Below are positions 1-10,263 of a stretch of 64,000 nt of DNA, in pieces. A program made the translations under genes and the position numbers. The stretch's first letter is position 1. The number at the start of each line of letters is the position of its first letter. Where the stretch lies: the NCBI GenBank assembly GCA_029339505.1, contig JAQISU010000170.1, positions 2,312,001-2,376,000 on the forward strand. Reading direction: 5' to 3'. Under the pieces are notes generated by a model. That model was not told where the DNA came from. It did no database searches and saw only the letters and a list, made by a program, of their open reading frames with translations. Source of the DNA: Unio delphinus (lineage: Eukaryota; Mollusca; Bivalvia; Unionida; Unionidae).

Positions 1-45
1 TGCACTAGCTGAAGTACCCGGCGTTGCCTGGGTAGTTACCAAAAA
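1..45. repeat. Fragment of an interspersed repeat at the window edge
   Basis: The first 45 bases contain a short imperfect palindrome, ACCCGGCGTTGCCTGGGT, in otherwise AT-rich DNA. I have an impression of similar 'acccggcgttgcccgggt' motifs from repeats in other marine invertebrates, but cannot name the family. The element is cut by the window start. The bases from about 46 to 540 hold no gene or repeat that I can recognise, apart from a short (AT)n run near 518-537. Confidence 0.3.
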
Positions 46-540
46 AAATCCTTTTTTCAAGTAAAGTTTTATTCTTACATTAAGTTTACAAAACATTGTT
101 AAAAATACACAACTAACACAAAAAGTGACATGACAAATAATTATTAATAAGTAATATATATACTTGTAAGATGCAGTTGTTGAAATCCAGTTTTTCACAG
201 TTTTGCATTGTTTGTATTTGAAACCACATTAGCATAAACATAAAGGTGTAGACATTGCTAGAATCTACTAATCAAGATCTTTCTAATGGTACCAAACAAT
301 ATATCATGGGAACAGTGGTTGATTCACAGAAACTTTTAGAACTATGACCTGTTGAACGCTATTTACACCGATTTGCCAAAATTTCATGGGCCATGGGGGA
401 CCCCTAAACATTATTTTAAAAGTCTCATTTTTTTGGGGTGTTATTTTGTAACCCAAAGGAAACTTTTAGAGGGGTATGCACCAACATTTTCAAAAAAAAA
501 TTTTTTTGGGACACCCTAATATATATATATATATATATTC

Positions 541-1109
541 AAGTCCTCCTTAGTCAACAGGACATATATTTTTAATCTGCAAATGGAATACACACCAGCC
601 CAGATGATCTAAGTTGTGGTGTTCCACAGGGGTCTGTTCTTTGACCTGTTCCCTTCATTCTATACAACCAGCCACTCTCAAGTCTCTTAGATTATCATCC
701 AGTGTCTGACCAATTGTACGCTGATGACACCCAAATATACAAATCTAGCCACCCAAGTGAAGTTGATGCTACCATCCAAGGAGTAGAGAGTTGCATTTCT
801 GATGTGAAATCATAGATGATACGTAACACGCTGCGGATGAATGATGATAAAACGGAGATCATACCGATCACAACACAAATACTTTCTCATTCACATCCTT
901 TACTCCAAACAATAAATAACAACAAATCCAACATTAAATTTACAGTCAGTAAGAAATATGTTCACATATTTTATGTTTTCTAATTTCATGGTGTTTGTTT
1001 TTTTAGTCATCTCATTATAGATGTTGTTAAGCACTTAGAGCCTCTAAAGATTAGGCGCTATACAAGTTCTCACTGTTATTATTATTATGATGATGATTAA
1101 TTATTATTA

Positions 1110-1159
<50 letters not shown>

Positions 1160-1160
1160 T
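541..1160 (+). mobile_element. 3' fragment of a CR1/L2-like LINE, + strand
   Basis: This decayed piece of a non-LTR retrotransposon belongs to the family seen in fuller form on the minus strand at 32774-35475. Reading + strand, about 625-870 encodes the end of a reverse transcriptase palm: a GVPQGS-like stretch (GVPQGSVL), then YADDTQIYKS with the catalytic aspartate pair, then a MNDDKTEI-like stretch. It contains stop codons and a deletion, so it is dead. After about 1020 comes the family's 3' end ('ttaggcgctatacaag'), and the tail runs into an (ATT)n array. The (ATT)n tail and the short 'gcgctatacaa' motif are shared with the copies at 32.8 and 41.1 kb. Confidence 0.8.
1078..1159. repeat. 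(ATT)n microsatellite at LINE 3' tail
   Basis: An array of TTA/ATT triplets with a few TGA interruptions sits directly at the 3' end of the LINE fragment. Such triplet tails are typical of target-primed LINE insertion ends. Confidence 0.85.
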
Positions 1161-1363
1161 GTTTGGATCATGTGACAATATGGCGTCATCTGACTTCGCA
1201 TAGCGGAGTGCAGGGAAAATAGGAAGCGTGGAACCAGACTTCCTTGATGTGCTTGGACACTCGGAACAATCTTGGTATTTTTCGTATTGTCGAGAATGTT
1301 CCGGACAAAACTTAACGGAAATGCCCGATGTTATTTGCAATGCGTCTTTAAGTTGTACTCATC

Positions 1364-1416
<53 letters not shown>

Positions 1417-1417
1417 C

Positions 1418-1474
<57 letters not shown>
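1364..1474. repeat. (AAT)n microsatellite
   Basis: This is an almost perfect AAT array of more than 30 units with one AAC interruption near 1412. It produces long poly-Ile and poly-Leu open frames on both strands that are artefacts. It lies about 150 bp upstream of the candidate first coding exon. Confidence 0.95.
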
Positions 1475-1517
1475 TTTACAAAAAAGGAAAGGAAATAAGA
1501 CAACCAGCATATCTGAC

Positions 1518-1577
1518 ATGGCTGAGTACGAAATAGCAAGTTTCGAGGTAGATAGGCAGTTTTTACATGTCTACTAA
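1518..1577 (+). other. Possible upstream ORF before the first coding exon
   Basis: A 19-codon frame starts ATGGCTGAG and ends with TAA at 1575-1577, 51 bp before the ATG at 1629. If the transcript starts upstream of 1518, this short frame could act as an upstream ORF for the gene that starts at 1629. The transcription start is unknown, so this is only a possibility. Confidence 0.25.
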
Positions 1578-1628
1578 AACCAAGAATTGTTCCCCATAGT
1601 TTAGACCGGAATTCCGTCATATTTTAAA

Positions 1629-1733
1629 ATGGCCGCCACCGAGAAAAGGAAATCGAACTTTGCCCCACAAGATTTATCTAGACTTTCGGAGGCTGAGAGA
1701 CTGCAGGTTTTAGCAGTCATGCGAAGAGCACAG
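1629..1733 (+). CDS. Candidate first coding exon, RIM/Piccolo-like Rab-binding helix
   Basis: This 35-codon exon starts at an ATG in good context (AAAATGG) and ends at an excellent donor, CAG|GTAAAA, in phase 0. Residues about 14-35 contain LSRLSEAERLQVLAVMRRA. The pattern resembles the first helix of Rab-binding domains in RIM, Piccolo/Bassoon and synaptotagmin-like proteins ('DLS-LSEEER--I-AVM-RAQ'). The next supportable exon downstream on this strand, 9927-9961, begins in phase 0, and through it the frame runs into the ORP PH exon at 13123. I therefore infer it is the 5' exon of the ORP gene, with only transposons in the intron between. The alternative is that it is the first exon of a separate active-zone-type gene whose other exons are not visible, or a decayed copy of one. 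Coding status is fairly likely; which gene it belongs to is uncertain. Confidence 0.6.
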
Positions 1734-2338
1734 GTAAAATTACAGGAAAATAATCACATTTTAATAGCTGTTTCGAGCGAATATCATACATTCATTAATT
1801 ATGCGTCTTTTCCAAAATTAGCTGTCATTAGTCATAAGATCGTGTCTCCGTCTTGTCAAAAGTTAAATGGAGTTTGTCAGTGTCGCCATTGTTGCTAAAC
1901 ATAGATCAGCTTACTTGACTGGCTAAATCGTGATGTGTATAAATATCTTTGCCGACACTGTACAGTAAATGAACCAGAGTCTTATGCCAGCTTCAAACTG
2001 ATAACTGTCACATTTAGATGTCGATTCAACCTTTTTAATGCTCGTATCACGCTTGCATACATTCACTTTCCGCTTTTTATGTTTTGCGTCATTTCACAAC
2101 CATCTTATACGGTGATGGTATGTTCTTGCAGTTTCATTTAAGTTAAATTTCTCTGCATGGGCTGGAAGAGATTTTGCCGTTATCTATGCAAGTGATTTTG
2201 CATTTTATTGTGAAAGTTGTACGAATTCGTTTTATAATAATGAACGGACACACCCCTAGGTCATCATAGTATGGATCACACTAGTAATCTTGATGACATT
2301 ACTGAATACTAAGTTAATGGTAGAAGCTATCAAAATTG

Positions 2339-2410
2339 TTTTGCCTGACACTGGGATTGCAGCCTTTGCCTGACACTGGGATAGCTTTGCCTGACACTGG
2401 GATTGCTTTG
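2339..2410. repeat. Short tandem triplication (about 20-25 bp)
   Basis: The motif TTTGCCTGACACTGGGAT occurs three times in a row with variable short spacers. It lies in the first intron and has no evident function. The surrounding stretch from 1734 to 3330 shows no other recognisable feature. Confidence 0.8.
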
Positions 2411-3332
2411 CATCTAGCAGAGCTCAGATATCGTGAGTTACCACAGCTGATGAAATTCCTGTAAATATTGCTTTGGGTGTGGGAGTCTTCAGTAGTTACT
2501 TTGGAATCCAACATGAGATATACAGTAAATGCATACTGTTTGGATGAGACTGGCAATGGTCAAAGTTGTGAAGAGTACTGTTGCATTTGTTCTTGGTCTT
2601 GTCCCGTTATTAGGATAAACATTTAGTTCTACAATTTAAGACATAGTACATGTCATGTTTTTGTTTGAGTGCAATCTCTTACTACCCAAATAACGTGCTT
2701 GCATAGCATGTTCTGATTTTGATTGACATCGGAATGAGTAATCAAGAGTTTCAGGAATATCTCACACACTTGGCAGTTCATATCAACACTCTTCCACAAA
2801 TTGATTTGTAATTAATATACTTACTGTGCTGTTTTTAACCTGGTGGAATAAAAATCTGATGCTAGCAAATGGATGTATTTTTATGTTCTGATAACATACA
2901 TTTGAATTTGTTGAAATGCGAGGGTAGTCGATGTATGCCAAAGTATGTTATAGTGGGAATATGTTTCTCGGACAAACAAAACGCTTACAGTTCCAATAGG
3001 CATACCTTATTTACTGTATGTTTTCGGACACAGTATGTTTTTGGGGGGCAAATAATATTTATATGCTCTGTAACGTTTCGGACATTGCTCATCTTTAATT
3101 GTCTTACAATTTATGTTTACTGACACAGCCAATGAAGATTGGCATTATCGTTTCAGTGTAAAATTCAGTCCCTCCATGAACTAGGCAGTGCCTCCTCGCT
3201 TGTTGCATAATATATAATAAACCTATCAATCAAAATTACTAAGAATATTATGTTTTGCAATGACAGCTATCCAGTTCATAAATTTTTGATGGTGGTTTTT
3301 TTTTTTAAACTTGTTTTTTTTTTTTTTTTAAA

Positions 3333-4207
3333 TACAGTCGACTCCAGTTAACTGCACACCCTCAGGCCTGTCACGAGACTGTGCAGTTAACCGGAGTGTG
3401 CAGTTAACCGAAATACAGTACAGTACAGCTTTAAATCAGCACGATTATTATTCTTTATATGTGAAGAATAAATATAAACAATGATTAGAATCCACTCTTT
3501 CAACTTTTACTTAAATGTTAAGCTTGTTTTCCTTCCTCCGAACACAACTTCACTGATTCAACCAATGGATCAAGGAGTTATAGCAAATTTAAAGAAATTA
3601 TATAGATCGCTAGTTATTCAAAAACTGATGTCAGACATTAATGGGTCATCTCCCACAAAAAAAGTATTCAGTTCCAAAGTCATCTGCATCCTATTTTTTG
3701 CCGTGTTGTCGTTTAAATTGAATTCCGTTGCGCAGTTTTCATCTTTCCAACCATCCATTTGTTGTTCTGAAATCATTCAAACCCGAACGGTTGAGAGCAA
3801 TGTTTCCCATGCTGTACATGTACTATGAATTTTCCCATGCTATTGCTCTCTAGTGGGCGCGGATATACATGTATATACCGAATAAGGCTTCCTTTACATG
3901 TCAATCATTTACAAAGTCGCATTTACCGACTTATTTGTCAGCTTATTTGAAGCACTACAGCAGTGGACTGTCAATAACTCGGTATCACTATACATTGTGC
4001 AGTTAACCGGAGTAAAATTGTAATGATTAATGTGCCACAGGCAGAAATTTATCGTGCTATTAACCGGAGTGTGCATTTAAGCAAAGTGCAGTTTTCCGAA
4101 GTTTGTTCCCATTGAAAAGCATTGGGAAAAAACGGGACGGATGTGACTACGTGCAGTTATCTGGAATATGCAGTTAACCAATGTGCAGTTAAGTGGAGTT
4201 GACTGTA
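3333..4207 (+). mobile_element. Pogo/Tigger-type DNA transposon remnant
   Basis: The ends are inverted repeats starting CAGT: left CAGTCGACTCCAGTTAACTG at 3335, right end reading CAGTCAACTCCACTTAACTG on the opposite strand, closing at 4205. Both are flanked by TA, the target duplication of the Tc1/mariner-pogo superfamily. Inside, 3520-3650 encodes a DDE transposase piece with VFLPPNTTSLIQPMDQGVIA, the well-conserved Tigger/jerky motif containing the second catalytic Asp region. The rest of the transposase is missing, so the element is a deletion derivative about 0.87 kb long. The motif 'gtgcagttaaccgg' recurs near both ends as a subterminal repeat. Confidence 0.85.
3517..3660 (+). pseudogene. 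Tigger/pogo transposase fragment
   Basis: About 48 codons of a pogo-family DDE transposase are readable, centred on the motif FLPPNTTSLIQPMDQGVI followed by ANLKKLYR. In the family this block surrounds a catalytic aspartate (the D of QPMDQG). The N-terminal DNA-binding domain and the other catalytic residues are absent, and the frame then runs into unrelated sequence. It is a dead fragment inside the Tigger element. Confidence 0.85.
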
Positions 4208-5724
4208 TCTTGATTCAGCTAACAATAATATGATTGGTTGTCAGTGCAGATTGCTACACACAAAACCACTTCAAACAGGTGTGACAGTTATGGCTTTGAT
4301 TAGAAACCATGACCCCTACTTTATATCAATAAACAATATATCCAGATGCAGAGCTCTCGATAATGCTCAATTACGTGTATTTGGATGCAAATTTTTTATA
4401 TGGGAAGCTGAAAATTAACCACGCAGGAGTCCTCTGTACGCAAGTTTTTTATTGGGGGGGGGGGAAGCTTTTTTTTTTGCTTTTTTCTTTTGCAAACAGG
4501 ATAGTTTTGCGGCACAATAAATATGTTCCAATCACTATGAAAAATGAGGCAATGCTTTTATTTGAGTTTGTTGCTGACTTTCTTTAAGCAAAGGTCATCG
4601 GCTTGCTTTGATTGATGATGGTGCATTTGTTATTGAAAGGCACCGCTAAAGGCTCTAGTTGAAGGACCTAACAAATACCCATTTGTTATTGCCGCGGCAA
4701 CATCAGATAATAGTTGTACATTGAGACAGATTTGTTTTATTTGTTTAGTATATATCAGTGCTTCAAAGGTAATCAGTTTTCTTTGAAGTGTCAGCAAAAC
4801 AATTTTTTTCTTCCATCTGGTTTTGTAAAAAAAATTAGCGTCATCTGGTTGACTGTACTCATTTCATGTTTCCGCCTTCAGAGGTGTTGGATTTTAAATA
4901 GTCAATTTCATGGTTATTTTGATTATAATACAGCATACAGTAAAAAGACCAGATATCAGCATAAGTGGATTACGATATAACAGTGCATTGTTATATCCAA
5001 GTTCGCTGCTTCCTGTCATGGTGCCTTTGATTTACCTGTATATACAGTTTTTATCAGCCAAAATTTGTGTCGCCACAAATATCACCAGATGGTATTTATT
5101 TTGATCACCAAAAAGGAGAACAGATTCGCAATTTTCTACATCGGCGAAGCCCCATGATCCTGTAATTGCTTTCATTTCCGATTGTAGCTGTATAAATATT
5201 GCATGCGAACTCGAAACCAAGACTTGGACCAAATGCCATTTGCAAATTTGGACAAGCATTTTGAGGGTAAACAAAAAAATGATGAAGATTTAAATGAGAT
5301 TCAGAACTGTGCTTAAGTTACTAGAACTGATATAGTGGACTATTCTGCGCATGGCTTTGAAAATATGTAATGTTTATGCATCAGGCTATGGAAATAAAAT
5401 ACATTACTTTGAAATCTTTCTGTCTGCATTTCAGCCACAAAGAATTAATTTTATTTTTTTATACCAAAAAGGCACGTTATTGAATAATTACAGAAATGAT
5501 GTATTGTTGTGCAGAATTACCAGTCACGCTGAATAAGCTGATACAGTTGTACATGTTATTGTTGGGGGAATTAAACTCTATGGCAACCAACACTTCTTCT
5601 AATCCGCAAAGTTTAAAAAATTTTGGGAGGGGACTGCAACTTTTGCTGGTGGGACTCCTATTTTTACCAAAATGGGAGTCCTGGACTCCTAGTTTTAAAA
5701 TCCTAGTGAGACCATTGAGATGGA
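4208..5724. other. Intronic stretch without recognisable gene
   Basis: This stretch is AT-rich with a G10 run near 4455-4466. Short open frames lack codon structure or homology that I can recognise. A phrase 'gggagtcctggac' near 5672 recurs near 12899, which suggests an old dispersed repeat. Confidence 0.5.
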
Positions 5725-6451
5725 TGCCTTTTATACATCAGAGAGTCTGTATGGATTAGTAAAATTCATTGGCATTGTCATACATGCCAACCATTACGCT
5801 TTTGGCGTAATCATTACGCTTTTTCCCACAAATTCCGCGTTACGCGTTAACGTTTATAGATTACGCTTTTTCGATATATCCATCTTGCAAAAAAAAAAAA
5901 AATTTTTTTTCGTTTTTATTAGCATTACTTTATTTTTTACATACTGTTTTATTTTTAAATAAAAAAATACCCCGCTTCTACATAACTACGATATACGAGT
6001 ATACTTGTCCGTGGACTTTCCTAATATTCATGTTCTATTTATAGCAACTATCATGTTACTAAGATACTTTCAAACTTTCGACCTCATATTCTATTTATAG
6101 CGGCTTAGTGAGGAGAGAAGAGACTGGTTTCTATTTTGTTTAAATCATTATGCACATACTCTTTGTTCTAATTTTGTATAGTGCAGAACCAGTCTAAAAG
6201 TTTTTTTGCGCTAAAAAGTATTAAAAAATTCTCAATGCGTTTATGAGTGCAAAAAATATCTCTTAAATAATTTCACAGATGGGTTAGAAAAAGTCAATAA
6301 TAAACAAAGCAAAATGTAATCAATCCTCCAAACACGACGAGGGCATCATCACGTGATGTCTAATCGTTGGCGCTAAATGGCTTCAGATGTTAAGATGGAT
6401 TCTAGTCTTTGTGTATGTTAGAGCACATTTTTTTCCCCAAGAATTTCGCAG

Positions 6452-7015
6452 ATGGATCAGAAAAAAGCAAAACAACGAGTCCTCCAAAGATTCAAAGATG
6501 AATATATGAATGGCATAATACAGCGTTCCATTCTAGGACAGCATCATGCTCATTGCAGACTGTGCGGAAACGATTTTAGCATTGGTCATGGTGGTAAATT
6601 TGATGTGGAAAAACACATGAAAATAAAGAAACACATCGAATTAGCTCGCCTTACGAACTCTAATACTAAGGTAACTTCTTATTTACAGCAGAGCTCAAGT
6701 GCAGACTTGAATACTATAAATGCTGAGGTGTTATTTACCGAGTTTTTAATAGAACACGGACTACCCTTAGCGGTAGCAGACCACGTTGGTCCCTTGTTCA
6801 AGCGAATGTTTCCTGATTCGAAAATTGCGGAAAAATATGCTTGTGCAAGAACAAAATCATCTCACATTGTTCGGTGCCTAGCAGAAGATACTTCACTTAA
6901 AATTGCAGAAGCAATGAAAATTGGGCCGTTTAGTATTGCCATTGTGATTATGATGATAAAAAGTTGTACCCAGTATGTATTAGATACTTTGACAGTGAAA
7001 AAGGCAAAGTCATGA
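6452..7015 (+). pseudogene. hAT transposase, N-terminal part with zinc finger
   Basis: This frame of 187 codons starts at an ATG. Residues about 34-63 form a BED/TTF-like zinc finger: CRLCGNDF, then HMKIKKH, a C-x2-C...H-x(5)-H arrangement. After it comes the hAT-typical stretch about a subject 'LPLAVADHVGPLFKRMFPDS'. The last 30 or so codons are out of frame: just after 6940 another frame reads DDKKLYPVCIRYFDSEKGKV, the expected continuation. A small deletion there removed the family's conserved catalytic-aspartate region. The protein would bind the transposon ends and cut them in intact relatives; this copy cannot. Confidence 0.85.
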
Positions 7016-7017
7016 GT

Positions 7018-7570
7018 GTTCTTCTTTCTTTACCAGAATTAACAGTAGATTCCACTTGACAAAACATTTTTGATTTGCTTGACAATGTTTTGAAGAAACA
7101 TGACATAAGTTGGCAGAACTGTATGGGGTTTGCAGCTGATAATGCATCAGTGATGACTGGAATTCATAAAGGAGTTGCATCCTATATTTTGAAAATGTCT
7201 CCATCAGTGTTCATAACAGGTTGCCCCTGTCATTTGATGCACCTTGCTGCTGATAAATTAGAAGTAGATATTGGCCATTTATTAATAGATATCTGTGATT
7301 ACATGCTCCATAAATTCCCATATGGAGATGAACTACTTTTAAATGCTTCAGTTGCTTATGTAAATGAGAGACAGTCAAAAAGCTTCAAAAGTGTTAGATT
7401 CTTTGTCAAGAGATATCCCTTTCTATTGCCACCCTTGTCTAACTTGGATCATCTGGAAGAAGAGTTCCTGAAGTATCAAGTTGGGATTCTACCTGACAAT
7501 ATACTTAATGCAGATAGAGTTGATGTGCAATGGCACCTTATTTCCCAGCTAAAAGACTGGAAGAAATAAA
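7018..7570 (+). pseudogene. hAT transposase, central part
   Basis: The continuation of the transposase is shifted in frame relative to 6452-7015. It reads MSVLLSLPEL..., one in-frame stop (TGA at 7058), then DLLDNVLKKHDI, GFAADNASVMTG and GCPCHLMHLAA. The D of AADNAS and the C-x-C-H of GCPCHLMH are conserved hAT signatures. After 7380 the sequence jumps to a later part of the protein, so an internal piece has been deleted. It ends at a stop at 7567-7569. Confidence 0.85.
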
Positions 7571-7591
7571 TTTCCTCTTCTTTGTCAGGTT

Positions 7592-7825
7592 ATGAAAGGA
7601 ATATTGGTTCTTTACCATTCTAATGCTGACTGTGAGAGATTGTTCAGTGTTGTTAACAAAAATAAAACTGAATTCAGGTCCAGGCTAAGTAACCCGGTAC
7701 TGAGTGCTCTACTGGTATGCAAAACATTCATGGCCTCAGCTGGTACAAAATGTTTTGAAATGCAACATGACAATCTGTTGCTTTCTAAAGCTAAAAGTGC
7801 TACATATGAACACTTGAACCATTAA
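7592..7825 (+). pseudogene. hAT transposase, C-terminal dimerisation region
   Basis: The frame reads HSNADCERLFSVVNKNKTEF followed by RSRLSNPVLSALLVCK, the conserved hAT C-terminal (dimerisation) block. It closes with a stop at 7823-7825, about 145 bp before the right terminal inverted repeat. It is separated from the central part by a stop and a short frame change. Confidence 0.88.
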
Positions 7826-8560
7826 TGAATGATAAAAGACGAGAAAAGCAAATAAATCATTGTTAATTGTAATTGTAGTATGTTATATGTGGATTACTCT
7901 TTTTCTGCTTGGATTCCTCTTTTTGACCACTTGGATTACACTTTTTCCTCGTCAGGGGTTGGCATGTATGCATTGTGCAACAAAACAAACCCCTTATCCC
8001 TATGGCATTACATACCAAGGTTTAAGAGATCGGTACATTGTGTGCTCTTTTAATGAAATTCAAATGGCTGCCTTTTATTTTATGTCAAAGAAATCCCACA
8101 AGTTATATTATTTACAATTATCACCTAGACACCTTGAAATCTTCATCATGCATCAAAACAATCTTTGAGCAGTTCATTGTTTCGAGTCGGCTAGCTCTGA
8201 TCATTTTGAAGCTGGCTTTGTGGGTAAAAAAAGAAGATAGAACCACAACAAATAGATCACCTTTATATTTAAAAAAATACCAACATAATAATCACATCGA
8301 CTTGTATATTGCAACTTGCTTGTTTTTAAAAAAAATTCATTTCCTTTGTATGCGTACAACACTCACCCCATATGTGTGGAGCCTTGGTTCTCTGGGATTA
8401 GCCATCATACATGTACTGGGATTTCTACTCTCAATTATAAAAACTTTCTCTGTCATAAATATCTTAAGATTGATAATTCCAAAATCACTTTATTTAATTT
8501 GTATTAATATCTGAAATACACAGAAAAAAGTTTGCGTGCATTTGTAATGAAGATTTTAAT

Positions 8561-9026
8561 TAGGGCATAACCGATTAGCATTTTTCTACCGATTCCGGAT
8601 TTTGGGCATGAAATTTTTCCGATTCCGGATACGATTTGATTAATCGGAAATGCTAAATCCGTATTTTTTTTTTCTAAAAAATTTCATCTTCCATTTCCGG
8701 GTTTCTGGTATCTGGTTTTGCCGTGTCTAGCATGTTACTTAGTACTTTACCATATCCGGCTTCATTTCCGGTTTTCACCCGCTAGTTCAAATAGATTGTC
8801 TCACAGCGTGGTTGTGTTGACCATATTGGACTTTTCTGACTTCTTATTTAACTTTATTAACGCACTATCGAATGACACGCAGTGTTAGACACGGTGCTAT
8901 AGAAATTCAACTTTATTATTTTTATTATCCGAATCGGTCGTTCCTGCCTTGTCCGACTTTGATTAATCGGAAGTTCATACTATCCGGTGGAATCCGATTT
9001 CCGGATCAAAAGTCGGTTATGCCCTA
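8561..9026. mobile_element. 466-bp MITE, hAT-like, with perfect 8-bp target duplication
   Basis: Both ends carry the 14-bp inverted repeat TAGGGCATAACCGA, and the subterminal 'ccggat' motifs are also inverted. The element is flanked by perfect ATTTTAAT copies at 8553-8560 and 9027-9034, the 8-bp duplication expected of hAT elements. The related copy at 47.9 kb has the uninterrupted site. No coding sequence is present. Confidence 0.92.
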
Positions 9027-9300
9027 ATTTTAATGATCACTAATTGGCAGAGGGTTACAATGGATTGCAAGATTTCTAATATGGCGATTCTTTTGGAAAA
9101 TACGCACACTATCGTGGTTCTAATACATGTATAGCTATGTTTTCTGATGGATGGACATCAATCAAAGAAAAAAATAGGCATGTAATTCATGTTTTTCATT
9201 CATTATCCTTTCTGTGGTGTTAGATAAAAATACTTGTTTAACTTCATGGAAGCACGTTGTCATGTGAGCAAACGTAATTCCGTTATGGGGTAGGGGGTGG

Positions 9301-9926
9301 GAGACATACATTTATCTTCACCTGTATGTTTTTGGAAACGTAATTAAAGACTTTAATATGTATTCTGATAACAAAAAAGTAATTATTTGTTTCTGTTCGA
9401 TAACATTAGGTAGTATGATTTTATTTGCTTCGTTAAAGAATAATATTTAAGCTTAACCTGATTTCGGCATTCCCGGCTTTTATTACTTTCCAGCCAACTG
9501 AAATGTATGCCAACAAAAAAAACCCAGGTACATTTCTTGTTTGAGAATTTAAATTAACTAGAGAAAAGACATCATATTAAGTGAAGTCTGACTTCACTTT
9601 GTAGAAAATTTTTGTTATTTTAGTTGCTGTTGTGTTAGATTTTCCTGAAAATTTGACTTTCATTATGTTGTTAGTCGACATCAAACCATACTACACAGTG
9701 CAATTAGTTGGGCATTAAGACCCTGTTGCCCAACACATAAATACAATGTATCAGTATCACGGGCTTACGTGTAGGACATGGGGAACATTGTGATCAATTG
9801 TGAATGAAATTTTCACCATTTTATTGCTGTCATTATTATATATTTGGCATTATTTTCAGTATTTTGTGATTGGAGACCATTTACCAATTTTGTAATTAAA
9901 AGCTAAATAATTCCAATCTTTTTTAG
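9301..9926. other. Intronic stretch, nothing recognised
   Basis: AT-rich unique-looking sequence precedes the acceptor of the next exon. I see no repeat or coding pattern. Confidence 0.5.
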
Positions 9927-9961
9927 GGTTTGGATGAACATGAGGAAACCAAAGCAAGAAG
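9927..9961 (+). CDS. Candidate small exon joining the first exon to the ORP PH domain
   Basis: Thirty-five bases lie between a strong acceptor (ccaatcttttttag) and a donor AG|GTATAT. In phase 0 they read GLDEHEETKAR plus AG, which completes with the first A of the exon at 13123 to Arg. The product ...[18 protein letters not shown] resembles the 'RRREPALEG-LSKYTN' approach to the PH domain in ORP10. Both flanking phases fit (0 from the exon at 1629, 2 into 13123). It is short, so the evidence is phase, splice sites and residue charge; no domain can be seen within it. It extends the helix predicted in the first exon. Confidence 0.6.
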
Positions 9962-10263
9962 GTATATATATTTTTCCATTTGAAGAATTATAGTTTTGCT
10001 TGTTAAATTCATGATGAAATGAACCATCAGGTTCTATTGTGCATTTTGGATTCAAAATTTTAGGTGAACTGTTTTATTCCACCTGCATGTAGTAGGCAGT
10101 GTGTTGGAAGAAATGATGAAGAGAGTCGTTAAGTGGAATTATGCTGGCTGTCTTATGAAAATATAAAAAACTTTGAAAAGCTTCTATGAAATGTCATTAA
10201 AAGCATTAAACCAGGGTCATGCAGACTCATGCTACTAAGTTACCTAAAACAAAATGTGCTATA

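Larger units (their letters stand above)
5779..7970 (+). mobile_element. hAT DNA transposon, decayed but with both ends
   Basis: Left end CATACATGCCAACC at 5779 and right end GGTTGGCATGTATG closing at 7970 form perfect 14-bp inverted repeats. 'gcattgt' is repeated at 5772-5778 and 7970-7976, consistent with a 7-8 bp hAT target duplication. The interior encodes pieces of an hAT transposase in order (6452-7015, 7018-7570, 7592-7825). The comparison with 47.5 kb gives the empty site, because the sequence on either side is contiguous there. Confidence 0.88.
5725..9300. mobile_element. Decayed pogo-like element copy with two nested insertions
   Basis: Segments 5725-5778, 7970-8560 and 9027-about 9300 align in order to the element at 46530-48387. 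For example, 'gcaacaaaacaaacc' at about 7976 matches 47535, 'atggcggttcttttgg' at 48017 matches 9080, and 'atggatggacatc' is also shared. The copy is broken by an hAT transposon (5779-7970) and a MITE (8561-9026). Its outer ends are too decayed to place exactly. Confidence 0.65.

Noticed and set aside
1272..1620. Long poly-Ile and poly-Leu open frames on both strands
   Set aside because: They are translations of the (AAT)n microsatellite.
7860..8514. Open frames of 102 and 158 codons after the hAT element
   Set aside because: The composition is random and the sequence aligns as noncoding to the pogo-like element at 47.5-47.9 kb.
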